A stretch of DNA of 64,000 bases. Origin: Qipengyuania gelatinilytica. GTDB taxonomy: Bacteria > Pseudomonadota > Alphaproteobacteria > Sphingomonadales > Sphingomonadaceae. The stretch is taken from positions 868,001 to 932,000 of the forward strand of contig NZ_CP081294.1 in NCBI RefSeq assembly GCF_019711315.1. Reading direction: 5' to 3'. The notes beneath the pieces are model-generated. The model ran no database searches. It was not told where the DNA came from and saw only the letters and a program-made list of their open reading frames with translations. A program made the position numbers and the translations under genes. Shown one piece after another: positions 54,001-63,162 of this stretch; within the stretch, counting starts at the first letter, position 1, and every line of letters begins with the position of its first letter.

Positions 54001-54209
54001 CTTAAGCTGCACTGCAGCATAACGGCCCCCAAGCGCGGTTGCGATTTTTCGTCCCGCTTGCCATAGAGCGTTCCGCTTTCCCCGGAGGGGGGCATGCGGA
54101 TCACTTCGGGACCTCCACTCTCGTCTCCGCTCTTTCCATTTTGGTCGTTCGCGACGCGCTTGCCGCGGGTCGCGAAACTATAAGTTGAATACATCTAGGA
54201 GTTCGTCAC
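54001..54209. other. spacer upstream of the PRC-barrel-like gene
   Basis: About 210 bases without an open frame of coding-like composition. It must hold the promoter of the next gene; AGGAG lies 8 bases before that start. No consensus -35/-10 pair stands out. Confidence 0.35.
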
Positions 54210-54791
54210 ATGAAGTTCGCAAAGCTGGCCGTTGCCGCCGTTGCCCTTGCTGCCACCCCGGCCCTCGCCAACGAACAGGTTGCTGCAGGCGCCGTCGTAA
54301 CCGGCCCCGAAGGCAATGAAGTCGGCACCATCGTGTCGGTCGAAAACGGCCAGGCCGTGCTCGACACTGGCAAGCACAAGGTTCCGCTGGGCGTTGAAAT
54401 GTACGGCCAGGGCGAAGCAGGTCCGACGATCACCGTTACCAAGGCGCAGCTTGATGGCATGATGGACGCGCAGCTCGCCGAAGCCGCTGCCAAGCTCGAC
54501 GCAGCCCTCGTTGAAGGCGCGGCAGTCGTCACCGCCGAAGGCCACCCGTTCGGCACGATCTACACCGTCGACAACGAAGGCATGGCCATCGTCCAGAACG
54601 AAGACGGCATCGTCACCCTCGCTCGCGACAGCTTCGCAATCAGCCCTGAAGGCGCGCTGATGGTACTCTATAACCACGCCGACCTCGCAGCGAACATGAC
54701 GCCGGTTGCAGAAGGTGCGGAAATCCTCACCCCGGCACAGGCCCGAGCGAAGCAGGCTGAAATGGCTGCTGGCGACGACGCCGGCGAATAA
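54210..54791 (+). CDS. exported protein with two PRC-barrel-like repeats
   Basis: A 193-residue secreted protein, signal peptide ending PALA. The mature part holds two similar blocks of about 45 residues, GAVVTGPEGNEVGTIVSVENGQAVLDTG and GAAVVTAEGHPFGTIYTVDNEGMAIVQN, each with the V.d..G..vGtI..v pattern of PRC-barrel beta domains, joined by an alanine-rich helix. The C-terminus is acidic. Codon use is strongly biased (all GTT/GCA/GCC preferred as in highly expressed genes). Function unknown; abundant periplasmic or surface protein is plausible. A strong terminator follows. Confidence 0.8.
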   Translation: MKFAKLAVAAVALAATPALANEQVAAGAVVTGPEGNEVGTIVSVENGQAVLDTGKHKVPLGVEMYGQGEAGPTITVTKAQLDGMMDAQLAEAAAKLDAALVEGAAVVTAEGHPFGTIYTVDNEGMAIVQNEDGIVTLARDSFAISPEGALMVLYNHADLAANMTPVAEGAEILTPAQARAKQAEMAAGDDAGE

Positions 54792-54830
54792 TTCCGATTA
54801 TCGGTTCCCTGGGAAACCAGGGTCGCAAGG

Positions 54831-54862
54831 GACCGGGAGTGCTTCGGCGCTTCCGGTCTTTT
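54831..54862 (+). terminator. strong terminator with UUCG tetraloop
   Basis: A 12-bp stem GACCGGGAGTGC / GCGCTTCCGGTC closed by a C-TTCG-G tetraloop, followed by TTTTGTTT. It ends the transcript of the PRC-barrel-like gene. Confidence 0.93.
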
Positions 54863-54864
54863 GT

Positions 54865-57162
54865 TTATCCGAACTTGTTGTCGCGCGGGAAGCCCTGCGG
54901 CGGCAGGCGTCCGGCCCCGCCGCGCGCGACCTTCCACTGCCACATCTCGGTTTCTGTGCGGGTGCGGTCGCCCTTGCCGCCCATTGCCCAGCTGAGGCCT
55001 TCCTCCATGGTGAAGGTGGTGGCATCGGACAGGCCGCCGTCGCGGTAGTTTTGCAGTTTGTTGCCCTGCCCCTTCGCAAGGCGCGGCAGTTCTTCCAGAT
55101 TAAAGACCACAAGCTTGCGGTTCTCGCCTACGACGGCGACATGATCGTGCGCTTTGTCGATCGGACGCGCGACAACGAGCTTCACGCCGTCCTTAACATT
55201 CATCACCTGCCGCCCCTTGCGGGTTTCGGCGAGCATCTGGTCGGTCGTCACGGCAAAGCCCTTGCCCGTGCTGGCGGCGAGCAGCACTTCCTGCCCTTCG
55301 CGGTGGACGATGACCGACACAATCTGCGCCGCACCGTCGATATCGAGCGTGTTGCGCACCGGCTCGCCGAAGCCGCGCGCACCGGGCAGCTTGTCCGCGC
55401 CCAGCGTGAAGACACGGCCGTCATCGCCGATCAGCAGCAGCTTGTCGGTGGTCTGCGCGTGGAGGACGAAGGCAGGACCGTCGCCTTCCTTGTACTTGAA
55501 TTCCTGGTCCAGCGGCAGGTGCCCCCTGGCGCCGCGCACCCAGCCCTTTTGCGAGAGGATGACCGTAACCGGCTCCTTCTCGATCATCGCATCCATGCTG
55601 AATTCGACCGCGGGCGCGGCCTCCTCGATGGTGGTGCGACGACGGCCGAGATCGGTCTCTTCCGAATACTCCTTGCGCAGCGCATTGAGGTCACGCTTGA
55701 GGCGCGTTCGCTGGCGGGCCGGGCTGCCGAGCAGTTTTTCGAGCTCGTCCTGCTCCTTCAGCAGCTCGTCCTTTTCGCCCCGAAGCTGCATCTCTTCCAG
55801 CTTGCGCAAGGACCGCAGGCGCATGTTGAGGATGGCTTCGGCCTGCCGGTCGGTGAGCTTGAATTCCGCCATCATAACCGGCTTGGGTTCATCCTCGGTA
55901 CGGATGATCTCGATCACCCGGTCGAGGTTGAGGAAGGCGATGATATAGCCTTCGACCAGTTCCAGCCGCCGCGCGATCTGGTCGAGCCGGTGCTGGCTGC
56001 GGCGCTGGAGGATGTCGATCTGGCTGGCGATCCAGTTGTCGAGCAGTTCCTTCAGCCCCATCACCATCGGCGTGCGCGTGCGGTCGAGCACGTTGAGGTT
56101 CAGGCCGAAGCGCGTTTCCATGTCGGTGAGCTTGTAGATGCTCTCCTTCAGCAGTTCCGGATCGACATTGCGGCTGCGCGGCACGAGCACGATGCGGATC
56201 TGCTCGTCGCTTTCGTCACGCACGTCCTCGAGGATGGGCAGCTTCCGGTCGGCGATCGCCTGCGCGATCTGCTCGATCAGCTTGCCCTTCTGCACCTGAT
56301 AGGGGATTTCGGAGATGACCAGCTGCCACTGGCCGCCACCCAGCCGTTCGATGCCGGCCTGCTTGTCCTCGTCCTTCTCGGCTTCCGCCGCATGGAAGCG
56401 CCCGCGCACACGGAAGGAGCCGCGGCCCGTTTCGTAAGCGTGGCTGATCACCTCGGCGCTCTCGGGAACGACACCGCCGGTGGCGAAGTCCGGGCCCTTG
56501 AAGATTTCCATCAGCCGCGCGTGTTCGACATGCGGGTTGTCGATCACTTCCAGCGTCGCATCGACGATCTCTGCGACATTGTGGCTGGGGATATTGGTCG
56601 CCATGCCGACCGCAATCCCGCTTGCCCCGTTGGCGAGCAGGTTCGGGAAGAGGCCCGGCATGATTTCCGGCTCTTCTTCCTCGTTATTGTAGGTCGGGAT
56701 GAAATCGACCGTGCCCGCGTCGAGGCCTTCCATAAGGCGCATCGCCGTCTTGGTCAGCCGCGCTTCGGTATAGCGGTAGGCCGCGGCATTATCGCCGTCG
56801 ATGTTGCCGAAGTTGCCTTGCCCCTCGACCAGCGGATAGCGCAGCGCGAAATCCTGCGCGAGGCGGACCATCGCGTCATAGGCCGCGGTATCGCCATGCG
56901 GGTGGTACTTACCGATCACCTCGCCCACCACGCGGGCCGATTTCTTGAAGCCGCTTGCCGGATCGAGCTTCAGCTGGCGCATGGTCCACAGCAGGCGCCG
57001 GTGGACCGGCTTCAACCCGTCGCGAAGGTCGGGCAGCGAACGCGCGGTAATCGTCGACAGCGCATAGACGAGATAGCGCTCGGAAAGCGCGGAATCGAAC
57101 GGCGCATCGACAATCGCGTCGAACGGATCCGCGCCGGAATCATCAAGGTCAGTAGTGGCCAT
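54865..57162 (-). CDS. parC: DNA topoisomerase IV subunit A
   Basis: ParC, 765 residues. The breakage-reunion domain begins ALSERYLVYALSTITARSLPDLRDGLKPVHRR; the catalytic Tyr is in AYRYTEARL, and the helix before it reads KYHPHGDTAAYDAMVRLAQDF. After residue ~500 come the beta-pinwheel repeats (e.g. ILSQKGWVRGARGHL, KLVVFNLEELPRLAKGQG) that mark topo IV rather than gyrase, as they lack the GyrA box QRRGGKG. It decatenates chromosomes with ParE, which is not here. Divergent from the DJ-1 gene. No stop-side overlap. Confidence 0.95.
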   Translation of the reverse strand: MATTDLDDSGADPFDAIVDAPFDSALSERYLVYALSTITARSLPDLRDGLKPVHRRLLWTMRQLKLDPASGFKKSARVVGEVIGKYHPHGDTAAYDAMVRLAQDFALRYPLVEGQGNFGNIDGDNAAAYRYTEARLTKTAMRLMEGLDAGTVDFIPTYNNEEEEPEIMPGLFPNLLANGASGIAVGMATNIPSHNVAEIVDATLEVIDNPHVEHARLMEIFKGPDFATGGVVPESAEVISHAYETGRGSFRVRGRFHAAEAEKDEDKQAGIERLGGGQWQLVISEIPYQVQKGKLIEQIAQAIADRKLPILEDVRDESDEQIRIVLVPRSRNVDPELLKESIYKLTDMETRFGLNLNVLDRTRTPMVMGLKELLDNWIASQIDILQRRSQHRLDQIARRLELVEGYIIAFLNLDRVIEIIRTEDEPKPVMMAEFKLTDRQAEAILNMRLRSLRKLEEMQLRGEKDELLKEQDELEKLLGSPARQRTRLKRDLNALRKEYSEETDLGRRRTTIEEAAPAVEFSMDAMIEKEPVTVILSQKGWVRGARGHLPLDQEFKYKEGDGPAFVLHAQTTDKLLLIGDDGRVFTLGADKLPGARGFGEPVRNTLDIDGAAQIVSVIVHREGQEVLLAASTGKGFAVTTDQMLAETRKGRQVMNVKDGVKLVVARPIDKAHDHVAVVGENRKLVVFNLEELPRLAKGQGNKLQNYRDGGLSDATTFTMEEGLSWAMGGKGDRTRTETEMWQWKVARGGAGRLPPQGFPRDNKFG

Positions 57163-57261
57163 GGAGCCTGCCCTACCAGAGGCACGGCTCGCCTGTCAGC
57201 ACGGAACGGCACGTCATCCCCACACGTTGCATGGGTAACACTAAATCAAAGGAAACCACCC

Positions 57262-57819
57262 ATGACGAAACGCGTAATGATCCTCGCCACCAATGGCTTC
57301 GAACAGTCGGAACTGATGAAGCCCAAGGCCAACCTCGAAAACGCCGGTTTCGAGACCACCGTGGTCAGCCTCGAAAAGGGCGTAATTAAGGGCTGGGACC
57401 AGAAGGACTGGGGCGACAGCGTCAAGGTCGACATGACGGTCGACGAAGTGTCCGATTGTTCGGGCTATGACGCGCTGCTCCTCCCGGGCGGCCAGATGAA
57501 CCCCGATATCCTTCGCATGAACGAGCGCGCCGTCGCGATCGTCCGCGAATTCGACATGGCGGGCAAGCCCATCGCCGCCATCTGTCACGCACCCTGGATG
57601 CTCGTCGAAGCCGACCTGGTGAAGGGCAAGACGGTCACGAGCTGGCCGTCGGTCCGCACCGACCTCGCCAACGCCGGCGCGAATGTGGTCGACCAGGAAG
57701 TTGCCAAGGACGGCAATCTCATCACCAGCCGTAACCCCGATGACATCCCTGCATTCAGCAAGGCGCTGATCGAAATGCTGGGTGAAAGTGTCGAGAAGCG
57801 CGAACTCGAAAGCGCGTAA
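57262..57819 (+). CDS. DJ-1/PfpI-family protein
   Basis: A 185-residue class I amidotransferase-like protein: RVMILATNGFEQSELMKPKANLENAGF at the N-terminus, with Glu in NGFEQSE, and AAICHAPWMLVEA carrying the Cys-His pair near residues 109-110 (CHAPW motif). This is the PfpI/YhbO/YraA branch, linked in E. coli to protection from carbonyl, acid and oxidative stress as a deglycase-like enzyme; protease activity is doubtful. AAAGGA lies 8 bases before the ATG. A strong terminator follows. Transcribed alone. Confidence 0.93.
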   Translation: MTKRVMILATNGFEQSELMKPKANLENAGFETTVVSLEKGVIKGWDQKDWGDSVKVDMTVDEVSDCSGYDALLLPGGQMNPDILRMNERAVAIVREFDMAGKPIAAICHAPWMLVEADLVKGKTVTSWPSVRTDLANAGANVVDQEVAKDGNLITSRNPDDIPAFSKALIEMLGESVEKRELESA

Positions 57820-57839
57820 ATTCGATCCCATCGAACCAA

Positions 57840-57877
57840 GGAACCCCGTTGCCCCCGGCAGCGGGGTTCCTGCTTTT
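57840..57877 (+). terminator. strong terminator after the DJ-1/PfpI gene
   Basis: A 14-bp stem GGAACCCCGTTGCC / GGCAGCGGGGTTCC (one U-G pair) with a 3-base loop, followed by TGCTTTT. Confidence 0.9.
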
Positions 57878-57913
57878 GGGGACCGATAAAGGCGCGGCGG
57901 CATTAGGTAAGGC

Positions 57914-59626
57914 ATGGGGAACATTCACAAAAGCATCGTCACCGCGCTTATCACTGTATTCGCTGCGTTCTTTGCCGTTCAGGCGCAGGCGCAGGCCGAC
58001 CGCTCGGTAGCGGAAGGATCGCAAGCCTACGTCTACGAGGTAGAGCAGCTGGAGACGGTCACCCCGCCCGGCTCTGTTCCCCTCGATCTCGATACGCCCA
58101 TGGGGCTGATGGAAAGCTTCATGTCCGCTGGCGAGAGGGGGGATTGGAGCGATGCGGCAGCCGCGCTGGATCTTGCCAATACCGACCCTGCCGAACGCGA
58201 TGCCGATCAGCTTGCCGCCCAGCTTTACGACCTGCTGAATCGCTCGCTTTCGATCGGCTGGACCGAGCTTCCCGACCGCCCCGATGCAGTCGATACGACC
58301 ACCAGCAGCAAGGACCCCATGTCCGGCGTTGCGCGCCGCTCGCTGACGATCGGCTTGCTCGACCTGGAGAACCGCGCCGTGCCGATCAGGCTGGCGCGGG
58401 TGCAGGCACCCGACGGCGAACCGGTCTGGGTGTTCAGCCGCCAGACGGTCGAGAATATCCCCGCCCTCTACGAAGTCTACGGTCCGACCAAATTCGAAAA
58501 AAGCCTGCCCCCGGCGCTGCGCAAACAGGCCTTCTGGACGCTGGCATGGTGGGAAGTGATCGCTTTGCCGCTGATCCTGCTCGCCGGCGCGCTGGCCGCA
58601 GCCCTGACCTATCTTGCGATCAACCGCATGCGAGATCGTCAGGACGAGGACACCAAGCTTTACGGGGTCCTGCAGGCGATACACCTGCCGGCAACCCTGC
58701 TTGCCTTTGCGGGTACATTCGCGCTCGTCCGAACGACCTTCTTCAGGCTCTCCGGGCCAGCGAAGGACCTGCTCGACCCGCTGCAGCTGATACTCATCAT
58801 CGCGGCCATCGTCGGCATCGCGCTCTCCGTGATCGAGGCCCTGTTCGACTTCGCGACATCGCGGCGCACCGACGAACTCGAGGCCCCCGGCAATAACGAG
58901 GACCGCAACTTCTACACCAAGATGAGCGCGATCCGCCGCATCCTGACCGCGGTGATCCTGCTCGCGGGCATCGGCTTCGTCGTTGTCGCGAGCAATTTGT
59001 CCAACACGCTCGGCTTCTCGATCATCGCCTCTGCCGGTGTCCTCGGCCTCGTACTGGTCTTTGCGGCGCGCAAGGTGCTCGGCGATATCATGGCAAGTGT
59101 CCAGATCGCCTTTGCGCAGACCGCGCGGATCGGCGATGCGATCCATTATGACGGACAATGGTGCTTCGTCGAAAAGATCGGCTTCACCCACCTGCGCCTG
59201 CGTACCTGGGACGAACGTCGGGTGATCGCCCCGGTGAGCGATTTCACCAGCGACAGTTTCGAGAACTGGACCAAGCAGGACGCCAGCCTGATGATGCATG
59301 TCGAACTCGAGCTGGATAACCGCGCCGATGTCGACAAATTACGCGAACCTTTCCGCGAATTCGTGGAGAATGACGAGGACGTGATCGACCCCGAAGATGC
59401 CATTTGCGAAGTCGTCGCGCAGGATGCGCGGGCCATGACGGTTCGTTTCATGGCGAGGGCCGAGGATCCGAAATGCGGCTGGGCCATGCATTGCCGCTTG
59501 CGCGAACACATGCTAGCCGCCGCGTCACGCCTCGATGCAGCGGCCGGAAACGAGCCGATGCCTGCCTACCTGCCCCGCGAACGCGAGGTCCGCATGGACC
59601 TTGGCCGCGAAGACGAAGCAACCTGA
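57914..59626 (+). CDS. MscS-family mechanosensitive ion channel
   Basis: A 570-residue inner-membrane channel. A signal-like N-terminus (ending QAQAQA) is followed by a periplasmic domain of about 180 residues, then four to five membrane helices and the MscS core: GVLGLVLVFAARKVLGDIMASVQIAFAQTARIGDAI near residues 374-409 (TM3 and the beta-domain start) and WDERRVIAPVSDFTSDSFENW. It resembles MscS/YnaI-type large relatives that release solutes on hypo-osmotic shock. The ATG follows TAAGGC, a weak ribosome site. Transcribed with nothing close upstream; the next gene starts 123 bases on. Confidence 0.92.
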   Translation: MGNIHKSIVTALITVFAAFFAVQAQAQADRSVAEGSQAYVYEVEQLETVTPPGSVPLDLDTPMGLMESFMSAGERGDWSDAAAALDLANTDPAERDADQLAAQLYDLLNRSLSIGWTELPDRPDAVDTTTSSKDPMSGVARRSLTIGLLDLENRAVPIRLARVQAPDGEPVWVFSRQTVENIPALYEVYGPTKFEKSLPPALRKQAFWTLAWWEVIALPLILLAGALAAALTYLAINRMRDRQDEDTKLYGVLQAIHLPATLLAFAGTFALVRTTFFRLSGPAKDLLDPLQLILIIAAIVGIALSVIEALFDFATSRRTDELEAPGNNEDRNFYTKMSAIRRILTAVILLAGIGFVVVASNLSNTLGFSIIASAGVLGLVLVFAARKVLGDIMASVQIAFAQTARIGDAIHYDGQWCFVEKIGFTHLRLRTWDERRVIAPVSDFTSDSFENWTKQDASLMMHVELELDNRADVDKLREPFREFVENDEDVIDPEDAICEVVAQDARAMTVRFMARAEDPKCGWAMHCRLREHMLAAASRLDAAAGNEPMPAYLPREREVRMDLGREDEAT

Positions 59627-59749
59627 TCGGCCCCACAAGCTCCCCAGCCCAGCAAAATTCCCGTGACTTGACGCGGGCTTGATTTGCGATACGTTGTAAC
59701 ATTCACGCCACACAGCTCCGTGTGATGTGATTGAACGGGGAGAGTTTCG

Positions 59750-60781
59750 ATGAAAGCACGTCACGCCATCCTGGCAGGTCTTTCAACGATAGCCCTCGCT
59801 TCCTGCGGCCAGTCCGAAAGGGAGCAGCCAGTCACCGAACGCGTGACGACAGTGGATGTCGAGGACGGCGGTTCCGCTGCTCCTGCGAACGAATTCGGCT
59901 TCTACGAGGCGCGGGAGGAGGGGATGTTCTCCGGCTCGCCGCCGCCTCCGCAGCCCCACCGCATCGCTCCGCCCCCGCCCGCTCCCGCTCCGGTCACCGT
60001 TCCCGGCCAGCCCGTGCCGGGAGAAGACACCACTATTTCCGTCAGCATGCCGCAGGTGGCCTATACCTATTCCTACGGCTTTCGCGTGGCGGCCAATTTG
60101 ATCCGCCCCATGCAGGAAAAGCATGCCGACATGTGCGAGGCGAAGGGCCCGCAGACCTGCCGGATCGTCTCTATGAATTCCGGCGAGAGCGCGGGCGACT
60201 ATGCCTATGGCAGCCTGCGGATCGCCATCGCGAGCGACGAAGCCCGCACTTTCGGCAAAGCCCTCACGGCCACATCGGAGGGTATGAAGGGCGAGCTCGT
60301 ATCCTCCTCGATCGAGGGTGAGGACCTGTCCAAGAAGATCGTCGACACCGAAGCCCGCCTGCGCGCCCGTACGGTGCTGCGCGACCGGCTGATGGAAGTG
60401 CTGCGAAACCGTCAGGGCACGGTCGCCGAACTGGTCGAGGCCGAGCGCGGCGTCGCCAAGGTAAACGAGGAGATCGACCAGGCGCGAAGCTGGCTCAACG
60501 AGATGCGCGGCCGCGTCGCCTATTCGACGATGACGCTCGAATACGAGGCCGGAACCCCGTCACAGGGCGGTTTCGCCGACCCGATCCGCAATGCATGGGG
60601 CTCGCTCGCCTCGATCCTCGGCAACCTCATCGCCTTCCTGATGGTGGTCGGCATCGTCATCATCCCCATCGGCCTGATCATCTGGGGCGCGATCCGCCTG
60701 TTCAAGCGGATCGGGCTGTCGACAGGGATCGGCGAGGATGGGTGGACGAGGCCGGAAGCGGACGCGGAGAAGAAGGAATAG
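59750..60781 (+). CDS. DUF4349 lipoprotein
   Basis: A 343-residue lipoprotein with lipobox ALASC. A proline-rich linker (PPPPQPHRIAPPPPAPAPVTVPG, residues ~63-87) leads to the DUF4349 domain: YTYSYGFRVAANLIRPMQEKH, EGEDLSKKIVDTEARLRARTVLRDRLMEVL and a coiled coil NEEIDQARSWLNEMRGRV, then a C-terminal membrane helix (NLIAFLMVVGIVIIPIGLIIWGA). The domain occurs in envelope proteins of many bacteria but its function is not established. AGAG before the ATG is weak. Upstream is the MscS channel on the same strand. Confidence 0.85.
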   Translation: MKARHAILAGLSTIALASCGQSEREQPVTERVTTVDVEDGGSAAPANEFGFYEAREEGMFSGSPPPPQPHRIAPPPPAPAPVTVPGQPVPGEDTTISVSMPQVAYTYSYGFRVAANLIRPMQEKHADMCEAKGPQTCRIVSMNSGESAGDYAYGSLRIAIASDEARTFGKALTATSEGMKGELVSSSIEGEDLSKKIVDTEARLRARTVLRDRLMEVLRNRQGTVAELVEAERGVAKVNEEIDQARSWLNEMRGRVAYSTMTLEYEAGTPSQGGFADPIRNAWGSLASILGNLIAFLMVVGIVIIPIGLIIWGAIRLFKRIGLSTGIGEDGWTRPEADAEKKE

Positions 60782-60841
60782 GCAATAACCATTCCTCAAC
60801 AAGGCTTTGGCATGAGATGGCGCCTAGGATTCTGACCGAGA

Positions 60842-61435
60842 ATGACGCGCCACATGACCGATGACGAATGCATAAAAAAGCTGCTCGCCGCCCAGATAGC
60901 ATGCCTGTCGAAAATGAATCCGGACGACTGGCACTTCATCGCCGAGGTCCACAACTGGGACGATGAACTTGACGTCCTGTACTGGATCGTCAGTCAGCCC
61001 GAATGCGACAAGGCGACCGCGCGATCGGTGTTCTGGAAAGGCGAGCCGACCGGTTATGACTTCGAGGAAAGCGAAGAAGTCATGGGTGAAAGCTCCTACA
61101 GTGTCGAACCCATGCTGAAATTCATCGCTGATCGCTTTCGCAATCAGGGTTATCGGCGGGAAGAGATCAAATTCGACATTCACGAAGCGATTACCGGCGA
61201 CCGTTGTTACGTCATTCGTGATGACCGGTCCGACATCGATTATGGGATGGATAGAGAGTTCGAAGAACTGCGAAATGGCGCCAAAAAGGCAGGCGCGCCG
61301 TCATTCCCCAACGAGCTCATGGTCACGCATACGCCCGGAAGGCGCATCAACCAGTTTGCCTACGAATTTCAAAGTTCAGAGCCCTACCCCTGGACGATCG
61401 ACCTGGAAACAGGTGAGCTCATTTACGAAATCTGA
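60842..61435 (+). CDS. DUF4274-containing protein
   Basis: A 197-residue soluble protein. PDDWHFIAEVHNWDDELDVLYWIVSQPECDKATARSVFWKG near residues 27-67 fits the DUF4274 pattern, DWHxiAexxNWD..Lxwi..QPxCDkaTA..iFW. The rest has no known match. Codon use and GC are lower than neighbours, which suggests separate acquisition; DUF4274 proteins often occur near polymorphic-toxin immunity genes, but no toxin is here. Met5 (60854) is an alternative start. Confidence 0.75.
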   Translation: MTRHMTDDECIKKLLAAQIACLSKMNPDDWHFIAEVHNWDDELDVLYWIVSQPECDKATARSVFWKGEPTGYDFEESEEVMGESSYSVEPMLKFIADRFRNQGYRREEIKFDIHEAITGDRCYVIRDDRSDIDYGMDREFEELRNGAKKAGAPSFPNELMVTHTPGRRINQFAYEFQSSEPYPWTIDLETGELIYEI

Positions 61436-61490
61436 GCTCCTCGACGTCCTTGGACGCTTCTAACCCCGCAAGCCAAGACAGCGGCTCGCC

Positions 61491-61817
61491 TCACCGGCTC
61501 ATATCATGGCTCTCGGCCGGAATGCTCACGGTCAATCCGTCCAGTTCCTCGCCGAGCACGATCTGGCAGGAAAGCCGGCTCGTGCGCCTCACCCCGGCGG
61601 CGAGGTCGAGCATGTCCTCCTCTTCCTCGCTCGCTTCGGGGAGGCGGTCAAACCAGTCCTTGTCGACCACCACGTGGCAGGTGGAGCAGGCCATCTGCCC
61701 CTCGCAAGCGCCTTCCAGCGGCATTCCGGCCGCCTGGGCCGCGCGGAGCAGTGTGTCACCAGCTTCGCCCGATGCATCGACGCGGTCGCCTTCGGAGGTG
61801 ATGAACGTGATCTTCAT
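61491..61817 (-). CDS. fdx: [2Fe-2S] ferredoxin, adrenodoxin type
   Basis: A 108-residue ferredoxin of the Isc/adrenodoxin type: MKITFITSEGDRVD at the start and CEGQMACSTCHVVV giving three cluster cysteines (C-x5-C-x2-C), the fourth in RLSCQIVLG. It likely gives electrons to Fe-S assembly or P450-type reactions. It overlaps the upstream cysteine-desulfurase stop by ATGA and is the last gene of the operon. Confidence 0.94.
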   Translation of the reverse strand: MKITFITSEGDRVDASGEAGDTLLRAAQAAGMPLEGACEGQMACSTCHVVVDKDWFDRLPEASEEEEDMLDLAAGVRRTSRLSCQIVLGEELDGLTVSIPAESHDMSR

Positions 61818-62908
61818 AGGGCCCCTTGCGCCTTTGCCGCCTCGTTGATCGTCCGGCCCGCTTCCTCGATCTCCTCGAGCGTGGTGTAGCGCCCGAAGCC
61901 GAGGCGGATCGATGCCTTGGCTAGCTTCTTGGGCAGGCCGATCGCCTCGAGCACGTGGCTGGTTCGGCCCGATCCGCTGGCGCAGGCGGACCCTGCAGAG
62001 AACATCACATTGCGGCAATCGCTCATGAGCCGGCCGACATCCAGCCCGCCGCCATTGGGGCCGCGCGGGCGGATGTTGAGGTTGCCGTGATATCGCGCCT
62101 CGGCACTGCCGTTGAGTTCCCAGTTCTCGAAGATCTGGCAAGCGCGCTTCCAGAGCTTCTGGACGTGCTCCGCGTCCTGCTCCATCCGGTCCTTCGCCTC
62201 GGCTGCTGCCGCTCCCATGCCTGCAATAAGCGCCGGCGAGAGGGTGCCCGAACGCAGGCCGAATTCCTGCCCGCCGCCGGTCTGGACCTCGTGCAGATCG
62301 ACCCCGTCGCGCACCCAGAGAGCGCCCACGCCCTTGGGGCCGTGGAACTTGTGCGCGCTGATGGCGATCATGTCCGCGCCGGTGACCTCGATCTTGCCAT
62401 AGGCCTGCACCGCATCGCACAGGTAGAGCGCGTTGTTCTCTTTTGCCTTGCGATGCCATTCGACCGTCGGCTGGATCACACCGATCTCGTTATTGACCTG
62501 CATCAGGCAGACCAGCCGCGTGTCCTGCGGCAGGTCCTGCTTGGTGTTGCACTGCCCGTCCTTGGCGACGTTCAGCACGTGGCACTTGCCCGCGTCCTTG
62601 GCCGTGTCGAGCACGGCGGAATGTTCGATGGCCGAAACCGAGACCGTGCCATCCTTGCCGCTTCCACGAATGGCGAGATTGAGCGCTTCGGTCGCACCGG
62701 AGGTGAAAATCACCTTGCCGCCCGCCGGAAACAGCGCGGCGACCTGTTCGCGCGCAAACTCGATCGCGGCCTTGGCCTCGCGGCCCATCTTGTGCGGGGA
62801 ATGCGGATTGCCGAAGCCGGTGCCGCCCGGGCCGTCGAGCCAGCGCATCATGGCATCGCGCGCTTCGGGGGCAAGCGGGGTGGTGGCTTGGTAGTCGAGG
62901 TAGATCAT
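61814..62908 (-). CDS. cysteine desulfurase (NifS/IscS type), second copy
   Basis: A 364-residue class V PLP enzyme: IYLDYQATTPLAPEARDAM at the N-terminus, Schiff-base Lys187 in AISAHKFHGPKG, and catalytic Cys309 in FSAGSACASGSGRTSHVL (the short-loop IscS-type C region). It removes sulfur from cysteine for Fe-S clusters or tRNA thiolation. Overlaps the zinc-ribbon gene by ATGA and the ferredoxin by ATGA, so the operon is tightly coupled. It is clearly different in sequence from the other desulfurase in the same operon. Confidence 0.95.
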   Translation of the reverse strand: MIYLDYQATTPLAPEARDAMMRWLDGPGGTGFGNPHSPHKMGREAKAAIEFAREQVAALFPAGGKVIFTSGATEALNLAIRGSGKDGTVSVSAIEHSAVLDTAKDAGKCHVLNVAKDGQCNTKQDLPQDTRLVCLMQVNNEIGVIQPTVEWHRKAKENNALYLCDAVQAYGKIEVTGADMIAISAHKFHGPKGVGALWVRDGVDLHEVQTGGGQEFGLRSGTLSPALIAGMGAAAAEAKDRMEQDAEHVQKLWKRACQIFENWELNGSAEARYHGNLNIRPRGPNGGGLDVGRLMSDCRNVMFSAGSACASGSGRTSHVLEAIGLPKKLAKASIRLGFGRYTTLEEIEEAGRTINEAAKAQGAL

Positions 62909-63162
62909 CTGGTCTCTATCATCGGCTCATTGCAATTCGGGCATTGCCGCAAAGTCTTCGAGCCTCGAAATTTGTTAGCGTACTGGAAGTCGTTCAATTT
63001 CGTGCCGCAATTCTGGCAGCGAAGTTTGCTCGCCGCGAGAAAGATCAGAGGTATAGCTACCCAGACGGTCCAGGCCGATCCAAACATCAATAACTCAAAT
63101 ACGGCCGCCACGATGCCAAATTCGGCGCCTCGAAGAATGCTCGCCCAAGATTTCTGGCTCAT
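62905..63162 (-). CDS. small membrane protein with zinc-ribbon motif
   Basis: An 85-residue protein: two hydrophobic segments (GIVAAVFELLMFGSAW and VAIPLIFLAASKL) followed by a CxxC...CxxC pair, LRCQNCGTKL and LRQCPNCNEP, typical of a zinc ribbon. Codon use is less biased than the neighbours. It is joined to both desulfurase genes by ATGA overlaps, so it is co-expressed with Fe-S supply although it has no known role there. Confidence 0.75.
   Translation of the reverse strand: MSQKSWASILRGAEFGIVAAVFELLMFGSAWTVWVAIPLIFLAASKLRCQNCGTKLNDFQYANKFRGSKTLRQCPNCNEPMIETR

Noticed and set aside
54865-57162. Assignment of the type II topoisomerase A subunit as GyrA
   Set aside because: The GyrA-box QRRGGKG is absent and the C-terminal repeats are of the topo IV type.
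54706-57819. A 1037-codon open frame running antisense through parC into the DJ-1/PfpI gene
   Set aside because: It is the shadow of parC on the opposite strand, with no parC-independent codon signal; only the last 186 codons from the ATG at 57262 are real.
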